Positions 35,204 to 43,933 of a stretch of 64,000 bases of DNA are shown in pieces. The position numbers and the translations under genes were made by a program. A model generated the notes under the pieces. That model saw only the letters and a list, made by a program, of their open reading frames with translations. It made no database searches and was not told the origin of the DNA. The stretch is from Treponema sp. (GTDB lineage Bacteria; Spirochaetota; Spirochaetia; Treponematales; Treponemataceae), in assembly GCA_016292805.1 (NCBI GenBank), contig JAEDFM010000002.1:1-64000 (forward strand), written 5' to 3'. Position 1 is the stretch's first letter, and the number at the start of each line of letters is the position of its first letter.

Positions 35204-35379
35204 AATTACCTCTTAAAAAAAATTACTGTTTTAATAATATCATGGAAAATTGGACTTCACACTATAATAAGTATGTAAAAAAACTGTAAAAACCAACAAA
35301 AAACTTTATATTGGCTTAATAATTTTAATATGTATTAACTTTATAATTTAATGCACTTTATTTTATGTTAAGTTTCTAC

Positions 35380-35385
35380 TATAAT
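35380..35385 (+). promoter_or_regulatory. -10 box 6 nt before the membrane HTH gene
   Basis: TATAAT followed by TTTAGT and ATG at 35392. The -35 region is weak (TTTATT at 17 nt). Together with the absence of a ribosome site it suggests a leaderless transcript. Confidence 0.5.
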
Positions 35386-35391
35386 TTTAGT

Positions 35392-36159
35392 ATGGAATTA
35401 AAGAAGGTTAAATACGAGAGAGCTACCAGTATTATTTCTTTTCTTTTTGTGTTCTCAGTTTTTATAGGAAACTTAGTAATTATTTCTTTAAATGCTGAAC
35501 CTAAAATTAAAATACCAGCAATTCGGTATTGTATTCCTGTGATTCATGGAATATGTTCCATATTATCTTTCATCATCATTTTTAAGTTTTCTTACGCGAT
35601 TTTGTTTTCTATGCTGCAGTTGGAAAGCATTATCTGTATAATTACAAAATTGGAAATTCTTGGAATATTCTTTTATTTTATTTCCATTTTTTTGATATTC
35701 CTCATTTATTATCAAACAAAACCTGTAAAATATATTGTATGTATTTCCTATGCTATTCATATTTTCTTGCTTGGATGCACATTTACTTATGGATGGCAAA
35801 ACTTTTTGCTGAATATTTTTACCTCTTGTTACATGTTTGTTTTATTCCTATGGGTTTACAATCTGCTAAAAGTAAAGTTTTCATGTTTTAAGCCTTCAAT
35901 GATTATGAACAATTCTACCATTGGAGAAAAAATTCCAGGAACAAAACTAAAACTTTCTGATTATAATTTAAGCGAAAGACAAATTTTCTTTACGCTTGAT
36001 TTTATAAATAACAATCTAAGTTACAATGATTTGACTGAAAAATACTATGTAAGTCTTTCAACTGTAAAAAAGGAGTTTGCTGAAGTCTTCAAGATTTTTG
36101 GTGTAACAAAAAATGATGAACTGAAGCTGCTTTTACTACAGTATGTAGTAGAAAAATAA
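35392..36159 (+). CDS. Membrane-bound protein with C-terminal LuxR-type HTH
   Basis: A 255-residue protein. About six transmembrane helices (residues 15-170) form a sensor-like membrane domain, followed by a LuxR/GerE-like helix-turn-helix at about 195-250 (LSERQIFFTLDFINN, DLTEKYYVSLSTVKKEFAEVF). It is probably a one-component membrane transcription factor. It lies 30 bp before leuC, so that operon may be its target or partner (inference). No enzyme motif is seen. Confidence 0.75.
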   Translation: MELKKVKYERATSIISFLFVFSVFIGNLVIISLNAEPKIKIPAIRYCIPVIHGICSILSFIIIFKFSYAILFSMLQLESIICIITKLEILGIFFYFISIFLIFLIYYQTKPVKYIVCISYAIHIFLLGCTFTYGWQNFLLNIFTSCYMFVLFLWVYNLLKVKFSCFKPSMIMNNSTIGEKIPGTKLKLSDYNLSERQIFFTLDFINNNLSYNDLTEKYYVSLSTVKKEFAEVFKIFGVTKNDELKLLLLQYVVEK

Positions 36160-36189
36160 AACTGTAATTAAATAAGGAGAATATATATT

Positions 36190-37458
36190 ATGAGCGGAAA
36201 AACAATCGCAACAAAAATTTTTGAATCACATTTAATTGATCAGCCTTTTGATAATACTTTTGTACTTTCATTGGACCGTGTATTATGTCATGAAATCACT
36301 ACTCCATTGGCTATCAACGATCTTAAAGACAGAGGTTTAGATAAGGTTTTTGATAAAAACAAAATTAAGGTAGTAATTGACCATGTATCACCTGCAAAAG
36401 ATTCTAAAACAGCTATGCAGGAAAAAATCCTTCGTGACTGGGCAAACCGTCAGGGACTTAATGATTTCTTCGATATTGGTGCTAATGGTGTTTGCCACGC
36501 AATCTTCCCAGAAAAAGGATATATTCGTCCTGGTTATACAGTAATCATGGGTGACTCACATACTTGTACTCATGGTGCTTTTGGTGCTTTTGCTGCAGGT
36601 GTTGGTACAACTGACCTTGAAGTTGGTATCTTAAAAGGTGTTTGTGCTTTCCGTCAGCCAAAAACAATCCGTATTGAATTAAACGGAAAATTACCAGAAG
36701 GTGTTTACGCAAAAGATGTTATTCTTTATGTAATCAGTAAGATTGGTGTAAACGGTGCAACAAACTGTGTAATTGAATTTGCCGGCACTGTAGTAGACAA
36801 CTTCTCTATGGAAGAAAGAATGACAATCTGTAACATGGCTGTAGAAGCTGGTGCCACAAGTGGTATCTGTCAACCAGATATGGTTACAGTTGATTACCTC
36901 TGGGAATTCATTAAAGATGAATTTGCTACAAAAGAAGATGCATTAAAAGAATACTCTAAATGGTGTTCAGATGCAGATGCTGAATATGAAAAAGTATACA
37001 CATGGGATTTAAGTAATCTTGAACCATTAGTAACAATCGGCTACAAACCAGATACTGTTAAACCTGCAAAAGAAATGAATGATGTAAAAATTGATCAGGT
37101 TTATATTGGATCTTGTACAAACGGCCGTATTTCTGATCTCCGGGTTGCAGCTGAAATCCTTAAGGGAAAGAAACTTGCTAAAGGTGTTCGTGGTATTTTG
37201 GCACCAGCAACTCCATTGGTTTATAAAATGGCTCTTAAAGAAGGCCTTATTGAAATCTTTATGGATGCAGGTTTCTGTGTAACAAACCCTACTTGTGGTG
37301 CTTGTCTTGGTATGAGTAACGGTATTTTGGCTCCAGGTGAAGTTTGTATTTCAACATCTAACCGCAACTTTAATGGCCGTATGGGTAAAGGTGGTATGAT
37401 TCACCTTGCAAGCCCAGCTTCTGCTGCAAAAGCTGCAATTACTGGTTATATCAACTAA
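36190..37458 (+). CDS. leuC: 3-isopropylmalate dehydratase/homoaconitase-like, large subunit
   Basis: A 422-residue aconitase-superfamily large subunit of the shorter (archaeal/LeuC2) type. GDSHTCTHGAFGAFAAGVGTTD, IGSCTNGRISD and NPTCGACLGM hold the three cluster cysteines. It isomerises a hydroxyacid through a dehydration step. Members include isopropylmalate isomerase, homoaconitase and dimethylmalate dehydratase. With no leuA or leuB nearby the substrate is open. Strong AAGGAG site. It is 85 bp upstream of leuD. Confidence 0.88.
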   Translation: MSGKTIATKIFESHLIDQPFDNTFVLSLDRVLCHEITTPLAINDLKDRGLDKVFDKNKIKVVIDHVSPAKDSKTAMQEKILRDWANRQGLNDFFDIGANGVCHAIFPEKGYIRPGYTVIMGDSHTCTHGAFGAFAAGVGTTDLEVGILKGVCAFRQPKTIRIELNGKLPEGVYAKDVILYVISKIGVNGATNCVIEFAGTVVDNFSMEERMTICNMAVEAGATSGICQPDMVTVDYLWEFIKDEFATKEDALKEYSKWCSDADAEYEKVYTWDLSNLEPLVTIGYKPDTVKPAKEMNDVKIDQVYIGSCTNGRISDLRVAAEILKGKKLAKGVRGILAPATPLVYKMALKEGLIEIFMDAGFCVTNPTCGACLGMSNGILAPGEVCISTSNRNFNGRMGKGGMIHLASPASAAKAAITGYIN

Positions 37459-37543
37459 TTTTTTTACACAATTGCAATTTTTAATGTTATATTATTATAT
37501 AGTAACAAAAAACGAGGGGAATCCCTATTAAGGAGAAAACAAA

Positions 37544-38077
37544 TTGAAAACATTCGGCGGTTCAGTTCTTTTTTTGGATCGTTCAGATATTAATACTGAC
37601 GAAATTATTCCTGCTAAGTATCTTACAGAACTTTCAAAACAGGCATTAAAACCTTATCTTTTGGAAGATTTAAAGCTTGAAGGATTTAATCCTCAGACAG
37701 ATGTTGCAGGCATGAATGTAATTATTGCACGCGAAAACTTTGGTTGTGGTTCTTCTCGTGAACACGCACCATGGGCTTTGGAAGTAAACAACATTTATAC
37801 AGTTATTGCTCCAAATTTTGCACGCATTTTCCGTCAGAACATGTTCAACAACGGACTTATGGCAATAGAAATGGATAAAAAATCTGTAAATGATATGTTC
37901 CAGAACTTTGCCGACAAAGATACAGAATGTAAAATCGTTTTGAATGACGATGGTACAGCTAAAGTAAAATTAATCGCAGGTTCTTTCTCTAAGAGTTATC
38001 AGTTCACACTTGATGATTTTGAAAAAGCTCTTGTTGAAAAAGACGGCTGGGTTGGTTTTGCTGAAAGCAAATACTAA
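37544..38077 (+). CDS. leuD: 3-isopropylmalate dehydratase-like, small subunit
   Basis: A 177-residue swivel subunit pairing with the LeuC-like protein. DRSDINTDEIIPAKYLTE, NFGCGSSREHAPWAL and APNFARIFRQNMFNNGL are characteristic. The residues after YL (YLTE), which help set substrate range in this family, match neither the usual isopropylmalate nor the homoaconitase pattern I know. The start is TTG (37544) with a near-ideal AAGGAG site 8 nt upstream. Confidence 0.88.
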   Translation: MKTFGGSVLFLDRSDINTDEIIPAKYLTELSKQALKPYLLEDLKLEGFNPQTDVAGMNVIIARENFGCGSSREHAPWALEVNNIYTVIAPNFARIFRQNMFNNGLMAIEMDKKSVNDMFQNFADKDTECKIVLNDDGTAKVKLIAGSFSKSYQFTLDDFEKALVEKDGWVGFAESKY

Positions 38078-38109
38078 TTAAGAATGCATAATTCATAATT
38101 AAGAATCAT

Positions 38110-38151
38110 AAAAAAAGCGCTTCGTTTTATGGAACGAAGCGCTTTTTTTAT
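38110..38151. terminator. Strong bidirectional terminator between leuD and cmk
   Basis: AAAAAAGCGCTTCGTT/ GAACGAAGCGCTTTTTT stem with a short loop and tracts on both sides. Just upstream (38079-38107) a short element repeats AATTAAGAAT around GCATAATTCAT. Confidence 0.92.
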
Positions 38152-38166
38152 AACGAAAGAGTAATA

Positions 38167-38712
38167 TTATTTAGTTATTAAACCTTTTTCTTCCAATTTG
38201 TTAAGAATCAGGTCTACAATCTGTTCTGGATTATAGTTTGCTGTATCAATTATTAAATCAACAAAGTCATAATTGTTGTTATCAATTCCATAAAAGGCTT
38301 TGTAACGGCCTGTATCTTCACGATCACGCATTGCAGTAAAATCTTTAATCTGCTGTAAATCTCCGCCTTCACGATTAAATACACGCTGAGCTCGAGTTTC
38401 GTCACTGGCATAAAGATAAACCTTAAGATCTGCCTTTTCCATTACCCAAATTGCAAGACGGCTTCCAAGAACACTTGGTTCAGCCTGAGCCAGCTCCACC
38501 TGATGAGAATCTACGTATTTATCATAAGAATCATCATTCTTAGCAGCTTCAATAACTTCTGCTAAAGTCATACCTTTTTCTGCAGCAAGTTGGCGGAAAG
38601 TATAATTAATCAATTTAATGCCAAGTTTTTTTGCTAAAAGTCCACTAACAGTTGTATTTCCACATCCAGATTTTCCACTGATTGCAATATGTAAATCTTT
38701 ATTTAATGTCAT
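38167..38712 (-). CDS. Cytidylate kinase-like protein (archaeal-type)
   Basis: A 181-residue P-loop nucleoside monophosphate kinase of the short archaeal-type Cmk group. HIAISGKSGCGNTTVSGLLAKKLG is the P-loop region (written here as its ends ISGKSGCG and NTTVSG); FRQLAAEKG and LGSRLAIWVM follow, with YASDETRAQRVFNRE as the lid. The Walker A Lys is replaced by Asn (GCGNTT). The ATG at 38712 has an AGGAGT site; in-frame starts further upstream would run into the tandem repeat and are unlikely. It would phosphorylate CMP/dCMP. Confidence 0.8.
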   Translation of the reverse strand: MTLNKDLHIAISGKSGCGNTTVSGLLAKKLGIKLINYTFRQLAAEKGMTLAEVIEAAKNDDSYDKYVDSHQVELAQAEPSVLGSRLAIWVMEKADLKVYLYASDETRAQRVFNREGGDLQQIKDFTAMRDREDTGRYKAFYGIDNNNYDFVDLIIDTANYNPEQIVDLILNKLEEKGLITK

Positions 38713-38733
38713 ATATAACTCCTGATTCTGTCC

Positions 38734-38997
38734 ATTATTGCCTCGATAAATCTCGGCTTGAGACGTTCTTTCGATGAACCTAAACAAACCGCTGTCGCGC
38801 TTTGTTTTTAACGGTTCTTCGATTATTGCCTCGATAAATCTCGGCTTGAGACGTTCTTTCGATGAACCTAAACAAACCGCTGTCGCGCTTTGTTTTTAAC
38901 GGTTCTTCGATTATTGCCTCGATAAATCTCGGCTTGAGACGTTCTTTCGATGAACCTAAACAAACCGCTGTCGCGCTTTGTTTTTAACGGTTCTTCG
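38734..38997. repeat. Three perfect tandem copies of an 88-bp palindrome-containing unit
   Basis: Units at 38734-38821, 38822-38909 and 38910-38997 are identical on reading. Each has about 43% GC (38 of 88), above the surroundings. Unit positions 39-47 pair with 80-88 (8 of 9), and 49-55 (AAACAAA) with 68-74 (TTTGTTT), around a GC-rich loop CCGCTGTCGCGC, giving a nested hairpin. It fills the 294-bp gap between cmk and yicC. No ORF, CRISPR spacer or transposase accompanies it. No family is recognised. Confidence 0.95.
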
Positions 38998-39006
38998 ATT
39001 ATAGTC

Positions 39007-39885
39007 TTATTCTACATTCTTACTCTGTTCTCTTATGTTTTCAAGGTTGTCTTTGGCTTGAATTACCATGGCTCCTACTTCGGAGAACTGATTTTTACTT
39101 CCTATTGTGTTGATTTCCCGGTTCATTTCCTGACAGATAAAATCTAGTTTTTTACCTGGTGTAGGATTATTTTTTAGTTCAGCTTTCATAGCAGCAATGT
39201 GACTGTGCAAACGTACAATTTCTTCGTTGATTGTGTATTTTACAACCATAGCAGCAACTTCTGTCATAATTCTATTTTCATCAACTGCAAAATTGTTGTC
39301 ACTTAAAATCTCTTTAAAGCGGTTAGTAACCTGTTCTTTAAAAGCAACTTCCATTTTTGGCTGGAATTCCTTAAAAAAAGCTGCACACTCTTCCAGTTTT
39401 AAAAGCTTTGCTTCCAGATCGTTTTTCATATTCTGACCTTCCCTTTCCCGGTCTGAACAGAATTTTGAAAGAGATTTATCAAATACAGGTTCTATCATTA
39501 CCTTATATTTTTCAACATCATAATTTTTATTTGAATTAAGAACTCCATTCTGGCTTAAAATCAAGCTGAGAGGAATATTAGAGCTGTCATAACCACAAAC
39601 ATCTGCAACCTTTTTTATTGCATCCATATATGATTTTGCAGCACCAGTATCAGCAGAAATTTCAGCGTCACTTTCCAGTTCTTTTACACGGATATAAACA
39701 TCAACCTTTCCACGCACAACTTTTTCTGTAATTTTTGTTCTGAAAAAACTTTCCAGAGGATTTAAATATGGTGGAAGATTAATAGAAAGATCCAAAAAAC
39801 GTGAATTAACAGATTTTATTTCAACACTTACAATTGCTTTTTCAGAAGAAACTTCTTCATAAGCATAACCAGTCATACTTGTCAT
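39007..39885 (-). CDS. yicC: YicC-family endoribonuclease
   Basis: A 292-residue member of the YicC/YloC family, some of which act as endoribonucleases on RNA in the cytoplasm. The start MTSMTGYAYEEV, VEIKSVNSRFLDLSINLP, and the C-terminal TPGKKLDFICQEMNREINTIGSKN with VIQAKDNLENIREQ are diagnostic. It follows murC by one codon length at most (stop and start adjacent), with GAGG upstream. It ends 9 bp before the tandem repeat. Confidence 0.9.
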   Translation of the reverse strand: MTSMTGYAYEEVSSEKAIVSVEIKSVNSRFLDLSINLPPYLNPLESFFRTKITEKVVRGKVDVYIRVKELESDAEISADTGAAKSYMDAIKKVADVCGYDSSNIPLSLILSQNGVLNSNKNYDVEKYKVMIEPVFDKSLSKFCSDREREGQNMKNDLEAKLLKLEECAAFFKEFQPKMEVAFKEQVTNRFKEILSDNNFAVDENRIMTEVAAMVVKYTINEEIVRLHSHIAAMKAELKNNPTPGKKLDFICQEMNREINTIGSKNQFSEVGAMVIQAKDNLENIREQSKNVE

Positions 39886-41436
39886 TTATTTATCCTCCAA
39901 AATTGCTTTGCCAAGCTTCCAGTTGTCCCCTGCTCCCATTGTAACCAACAGGTAACCATCTGGATAGTCTTTAGATAATGGCTTATTCAATTCTTCTTTT
40001 ACAAAATCTTTAGCATCAAGAATTTCTTCATAATATTTAGCACACATATTTTCTTTTACTGCTATAAGATGTTCCACAGTCTTATTAAATAAAGTTAAAC
40101 CTGTAATGTTAAAATCTGCTGGATTCTCCCTGGCAGAAGAATAGATTTTATGAAGGATTACAATATCTGCACTGTCAAAGCTCTGTGCAAATTCTTCAAG
40201 TAAAGCCTGAGTTCTTGAATAAGTGTGACTCATAAAATCCACAATAATTTTACGACCCTTGTAGAATTCACGGAAACCATCTAGAGTTGTTTTTACGGCA
40301 GTTGGATGGTGACCATAATCGTCAATTACAAGAACATCATTTCCAGTTTGACTTTTCATATGACCAATAATTTCAGATCTTCTTTTACCACCTGCAAAAT
40401 TAGCAAGACCTGTTGCAATCTGATTTACATAATCTTCAGGATTTTTTCCATTAGTTTTTAAAAGCTCACAACTTAATGCAAGAGCTGCAACAGCATCCAT
40501 TACTTCGTGACGACCAGGTACTTTAAGATAAAGATTTTTATTTCCAAAAAGTTTTACTGTAAAATTATTCTGCTCCTTTTCAACTTTTCCAAAAGTAAGC
40601 TTATAGTCACTTTCTGCAGTTTCACCATAAGGAATCATCTGAACATCTGGACGGAGTTTAGCAGCAAGAGTTACTGTATCAACAGCACCTTTATCATCTG
40701 CACAGTAAATTACCTGCCCATTCTTTGGAAGCTTACAGATATAATCTATAAATGCCTGACGAATATCTTCGTAAGTTGGATAATAATCCTGATGATCTGG
40801 TTCAACTGAAGTAAGAATTATTTTCTGTGGACAGAAACTCATAAAATGACGCTGATATTCACAGGTTTCGGCAACAAAAAAAGACTTCAGTCTTAAGTCA
40901 TCAGTCATCAGAGTTGATGAGGATAGATTATTGTTTGTGATAAGTGGACTTGTGTAGGTACAGGTATCTCCGAAAGATTTTATAATTGAGCCAGCCAAAA
41001 CCTGGGCAGGAAGGTCTAATTCTTTAAGGATTGTTCCTGTTAAACCAGTTGTAGATGTTTTTCCATGTACTCCACAAATACCACAGGAATATGCTCTTGA
41101 ACTCCAGCTTCCCAATGCTTCTGTATATAATAAACAAGGAATTCCTTTTTTTACAGCTGCAATTAAATCTGGATTTTTATCAAGCTTGTATGCAGATGAA
41201 TAAACAACATACTGAACTTCATCAGTAATATTTTTTTTTGAAAAAGGAAGTGCTTTTAGGTTTAACTTTTCAAGAATTTCATCAGTATAAAAACGTTCTG
41301 AAACATCTGAACCAGTAATAATTGCCCCATTATGAAAAAAGATTTCTACAAGGGCGGCCATTCCAGTACCCTTAATACCAACAAAATGAATATGAACTCC
41401 AGAAAGATTTTCTGGCAATGATTTTAAATCTGACAT
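39886..41436 (-). CDS. murC: UDP-N-acetylmuramate-L-alanine ligase
   Basis: A 516-residue Mur ligase joining L-Ala to UDP-MurNAc in peptidoglycan synthesis. HFVGIKGTGMAALVEI is the Rossmann motif, GVHGKTSTTGLTG the ATP P-loop, and DDYGHHPTAVKTTLDGF the C-terminal signature. Longer than the common 460-490 residues by an insertion at about 170-190. No ribosome site; a TATAAT box ends 6 nt before the ATG, so the mRNA is likely leaderless. It lies behind the terminator of the flgF-flgG-flgJ unit and leads into yicC. Confidence 0.92.
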   Translation of the reverse strand: MSDLKSLPENLSGVHIHFVGIKGTGMAALVEIFFHNGAIITGSDVSERFYTDEILEKLNLKALPFSKKNITDEVQYVVYSSAYKLDKNPDLIAAVKKGIPCLLYTEALGSWSSRAYSCGICGVHGKTSTTGLTGTILKELDLPAQVLAGSIIKSFGDTCTYTSPLITNNNLSSSTLMTDDLRLKSFFVAETCEYQRHFMSFCPQKIILTSVEPDHQDYYPTYEDIRQAFIDYICKLPKNGQVIYCADDKGAVDTVTLAAKLRPDVQMIPYGETAESDYKLTFGKVEKEQNNFTVKLFGNKNLYLKVPGRHEVMDAVAALALSCELLKTNGKNPEDYVNQIATGLANFAGGKRRSEIIGHMKSQTGNDVLVIDDYGHHPTAVKTTLDGFREFYKGRKIIVDFMSHTYSRTQALLEEFAQSFDSADIVILHKIYSSARENPADFNITGLTLFNKTVEHLIAVKENMCAKYYEEILDAKDFVKEELNKPLSKDYPDGYLLVTMGAGDNWKLGKAILEDK

Positions 41437-41442
41437 TCTTCT

Positions 41443-41448
41443 ATTATA
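41443..41448 (-). promoter_or_regulatory. -10 box 6 nt before murC
   Basis: Minus-strand TATAAT, then AGAAGA, then ATG. The -35 region lies in the T tract of the upstream terminator and is poor. Confidence 0.5.
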
Positions 41449-41458
41449 TACTTTTGCA

Positions 41459-41494
41459 AAAAAAAATCACTATCAGCCAACGACTGACAGTGAT
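41459..41494 (-). terminator. Intrinsic terminator of flgF-flgG-flgJ-like unit
   Basis: Minus-strand ATCACTGTCAG/CTGATAGTGAT hairpin (10 of 11 paired) followed by nine T. The next gene, murC, starts 23 bp further. Confidence 0.82.
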
Positions 41495-41574
41495 AAGGAT
41501 GTAAACAAAAATAAAACAGGAGTTCTCAAATAGTCAATACTATTCAATATATCTTGTAATATTTATCAAACTAA

Positions 41575-42087
41575 TTAAACCAGACTTAAATAAATCTGGT
41601 CGGCAAGACCAAAGCCTGCATTCTTTGTCATGGAAGTTGCATATTCATCAAAAAGCATATCTTCATAAGTCTGTTGTGCAAAATCACTTTCCTGACTTTT
41701 CATAACAGTTTTACGCATTGCACCAAGCATCTGTTTTACAAAGTAACATTCAAGTTCCATTGACTTTTCATAAAGTTCGCTAGTTTTATCGATTGTTTTT
41801 GATTTGATGTGAGGATTAGCCTGATTTGCAGCGGCACCAGTAGGATTTGCAGCTTTATTTGTTTCCCCGGCAAAAGAACCTGCAAATCCAGTTGTATAAT
41901 CTCCGTTTAAACGACCATTTTCAGCAATTTGAGACGAAGACAATGTTCCCCTTCCATCGTTCTGTCTCTGAAGTCTTTCAAGCATTTCTGAAAACCTTGC
42001 ATTATCAGCATTTGATTTTGCTGACTGTAAAGCACCCTGACCCTTTGTAATTCCGCTATATGTATTAGAAACTAATCCTACGTTCAT
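41575..42087 (-). CDS. FlgJ-like rod-binding protein, no muramidase domain
   Basis: A 170-residue protein corresponding to the N-terminal rod-binding part of FlgJ. SMELECYFVKQMLGAMRKT and YEDMLFDEYATSMTKNAGFGLADQIY are typical. The first 90 residues are polar and variable. It lacks the glucosaminidase domain of enterobacterial FlgJ, as is normal in spirochaetes. It assembles periplasmic flagellar rod. Third gene after flgF and flgG; a possible GGTGGG ribosome site lies upstream. Confidence 0.82.
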   Translation of the reverse strand: MNVGLVSNTYSGITKGQGALQSAKSNADNARFSEMLERLQRQNDGRGTLSSSQIAENGRLNGDYTTGFAGSFAGETNKAANPTGAAANQANPHIKSKTIDKTSELYEKSMELECYFVKQMLGAMRKTVMKSQESDFAQQTYEDMLFDEYATSMTKNAGFGLADQIYLSLV

Positions 42088-42130
42088 TTATTTTCCCACC
42101 CAAAGTAATTTTCTAATTCTTAATTACACA

Positions 42131-42925
42131 TTATCGTTTAAGATTTACTGCTGTACTCAACATGTTATCAGATGTCTGAATTGCTTTAGAATTGAACTCA
42201 TAAGCACGCTGAGCTACAATCATCTGAACCATTTCGTTTACTACCGAAACGTTACTCATTTCAAGAAATTTGTGGCGAGTATCACCAAAACCTTCGTATC
42301 CAGGACGACCAGCAATTGCTTCTCCAGATGCGTTGGTTACTTTAAAAAGGTTATCACCTTCTGCTTTAAGACCAACAGCATTTGGGAATCTGTACAATTC
42401 CATCTGTCCAACTTCCACAGGATCATTTCCACCATTTACTTTTACACTAACCAAACCTGACTGTGTAATGTTTAATGTAGAAACATCATATCCTTCTGGA
42501 AGAATAATTTCTGGCATTACTCTTAAACCATTGTTTGTTACCAGCTGACCATTTGAATCTACTTTGAAAGAACCGTCACGAGTATAAGCATAACTTCCAT
42601 CATACTGCTGAACACGGAAGAATCCTTCACCAACAATAGCCACATCTGTATCTACACCAGTGTTCTGCAATGAACCCTGATTCATAATTCTCTGTGTTGC
42701 ACCAACTTTAACACCAGTACCCTGCTGAATTCCAACTGGAGTTACTGTATCTTCTGTTGCAGGTGTTCCTGCAAGCTTGATGTTCTGATAAACAAGGTCT
42801 TCAAATTCTACACGCTGCTGTTTGTAACCAGTAGTATTTACATTTGAAAGATTGTTAGAAATTGCATCAATATTTGACTGCTGACCGTTCATGCCAGTTG
42901 CAGCTGTCCAAAGTGATCTAACCAT
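42131..42925 (-). CDS. flgG: Flagellar distal rod protein FlgG
   Basis: A 264-residue axial protein forming the distal rod of the periplasmic flagellum. N-terminal MVRSLWTAATGMNGQQSNID and SNNLSNVNTTGYKQQR carry the rod/hook motif, and the C-terminal MSNVSVVNEMVQMIVAQRAYEFNSKAIQ is the conserved coiled segment. EDLVYQNIKLAG is the FlgG-specific element that distinguishes it from FlgF. Tight spacing with flgF (9 bp). Ribosome site AGGAGT. Confidence 0.93.
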   Translation of the reverse strand: MVRSLWTAATGMNGQQSNIDAISNNLSNVNTTGYKQQRVEFEDLVYQNIKLAGTPATEDTVTPVGIQQGTGVKVGATQRIMNQGSLQNTGVDTDVAIVGEGFFRVQQYDGSYAYTRDGSFKVDSNGQLVTNNGLRVMPEIILPEGYDVSTLNITQSGLVSVKVNGGNDPVEVGQMELYRFPNAVGLKAEGDNLFKVTNASGEAIAGRPGYEGFGDTRHKFLEMSNVSVVNEMVQMIVAQRAYEFNSKAIQTSDNMLSTAVNLKR

Positions 42926-42934
42926 TTACTACTC

Positions 42935-43735
42935 CTACTTCAAAACGGCAACTTTCTGCCATAATGTTCCCATCATAGAATCTTCAGAAGTGATTGTTTT
43001 CTGATTTGCTTCATAAGCCCTGTTTACTTCAATCATCTGAACCATTTCGTTTACAACATTTACATTAGAAGTTTCAGAATATCCCTGTAAAAAAACTGGA
43101 CGTTCAGCACCTTCAGCAATATGTGCAGGACCTGCTATATCATTTGTAGAATAAAGGCTTTCACCCATCTTCTTCAAATATCTTTCATTATCAAAACGAA
43201 CTACCTTAAAACGATCAATTTCATTACCTTCTTCATCAAGCAAAATGCCATCCTGATTTACAGTAAAGCGGTCGTTTGTAACACGAATATAACCATTTTC
43301 ACCAAGAACTGGATATCCATCTTTAGTTTCAAGAATTCCTTCTTTACCAATGTGGAAGTTACCATTGCGTGTATAGCGTTCACCAGCCGGAGTATCTACA
43401 GTATAAAAACCTTTACCACTCAAGGCTGTATCTGTTTTAGTATTTGTGATTTTGAATGAGCCCTGAGAAAAATCTGTGTAGTTTTCGTTTGTTTCTACAC
43501 CAAGGCCCAATTTACCAATAATTGGAGCTGCATCTGCACTGCCCATACCATTTGGAATCTTATAAACTCCATCAAAGTCTGTTCTGCGGATTAAAAGCTC
43601 TGGAAATGATTTACTGACTGTAACATCTCTTTTATAACCAGCTGTATCTACATTTGCAAGATTATTAGAGATTGCATCAAGTCGGTTCTGCTGAGCGTTC
43701 ATTCCTGAAGCGCCAGTATACCAGCCACGAATCAT
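42935..43735 (-). CDS. flgF: Flagellar rod protein FlgF
   Basis: A 266-residue proximal rod protein, FlgF-like. The N-terminus MIRGWYTGASGMNAQQNRLD and LANVDTAGYKRD, and the C-terminus TSNVNVVNEMVQMIEVNRAYEANQ, give the rod-family ends. It precedes flgG, as in other spirochaetes, where the pair is also called flhO/flhP. Strong GGAGG site. The 198-bp gap upstream toward glgC contains the glgC promoter and no clear promoter on this strand. Confidence 0.9.
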   Translation of the reverse strand: MIRGWYTGASGMNAQQNRLDAISNNLANVDTAGYKRDVTVSKSFPELLIRRTDFDGVYKIPNGMGSADAAPIIGKLGLGVETNENYTDFSQGSFKITNTKTDTALSGKGFYTVDTPAGERYTRNGNFHIGKEGILETKDGYPVLGENGYIRVTNDRFTVNQDGILLDEEGNEIDRFKVVRFDNERYLKKMGESLYSTNDIAGPAHIAEGAERPVFLQGYSETSNVNVVNEMVQMIEVNRAYEANQKTITSEDSMMGTLWQKVAVLK

Positions 43736-43847
43736 TTACTGTTTTCCTCCTGTTTATATTTTTGTTTACCCTTACTTTATATTCGGTTTTCTAACAAAAA
43801 GGTTTAGAAAAAAAAGAAAAACTTTACCTTCATTAATTAAATATTTT

Positions 43848-43876
43848 TTGCAAATAGAAGAATTCGGATTTATAAT
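43848..43876 (+). promoter_or_regulatory. Promoter of glgC
   Basis: TTGCAA (43848-43853), 17-nt spacer, TATAAT (43871-43876), giving a leader of about 50 nt with an AAGGAG site. Confidence 0.75.
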
Positions 43877-43933
43877 AAATTAAATTACGAAAGTAAGTTT
43901 TTAATTTTTCTTTGTATAAATAAGGAGTCTTGT

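Noticed and set aside
38079..38107. Insertion-sequence end or MITE from the AATTAAGAAT repeats
   Set aside because: Only two short imperfect copies in AT-rich DNA; no terminal inverted repeats or target duplication visible.
38734..38997. CRISPR array
   Set aside because: The repeats are 88 bp, directly adjacent with no variable spacers, and no cas gene is nearby.
38734..38997. Integron attC-like array
   Set aside because: Palindromes are present but there is no cassette ORF between copies and no integrase, and the usual inverted core sites were not seen.
43740..43800. Sigma28-like flagellar promoter upstream of flgF
   Set aside because: TAAAGTAA is present on the minus strand, but no GCCGATAA-like -10 follows at the proper spacing.
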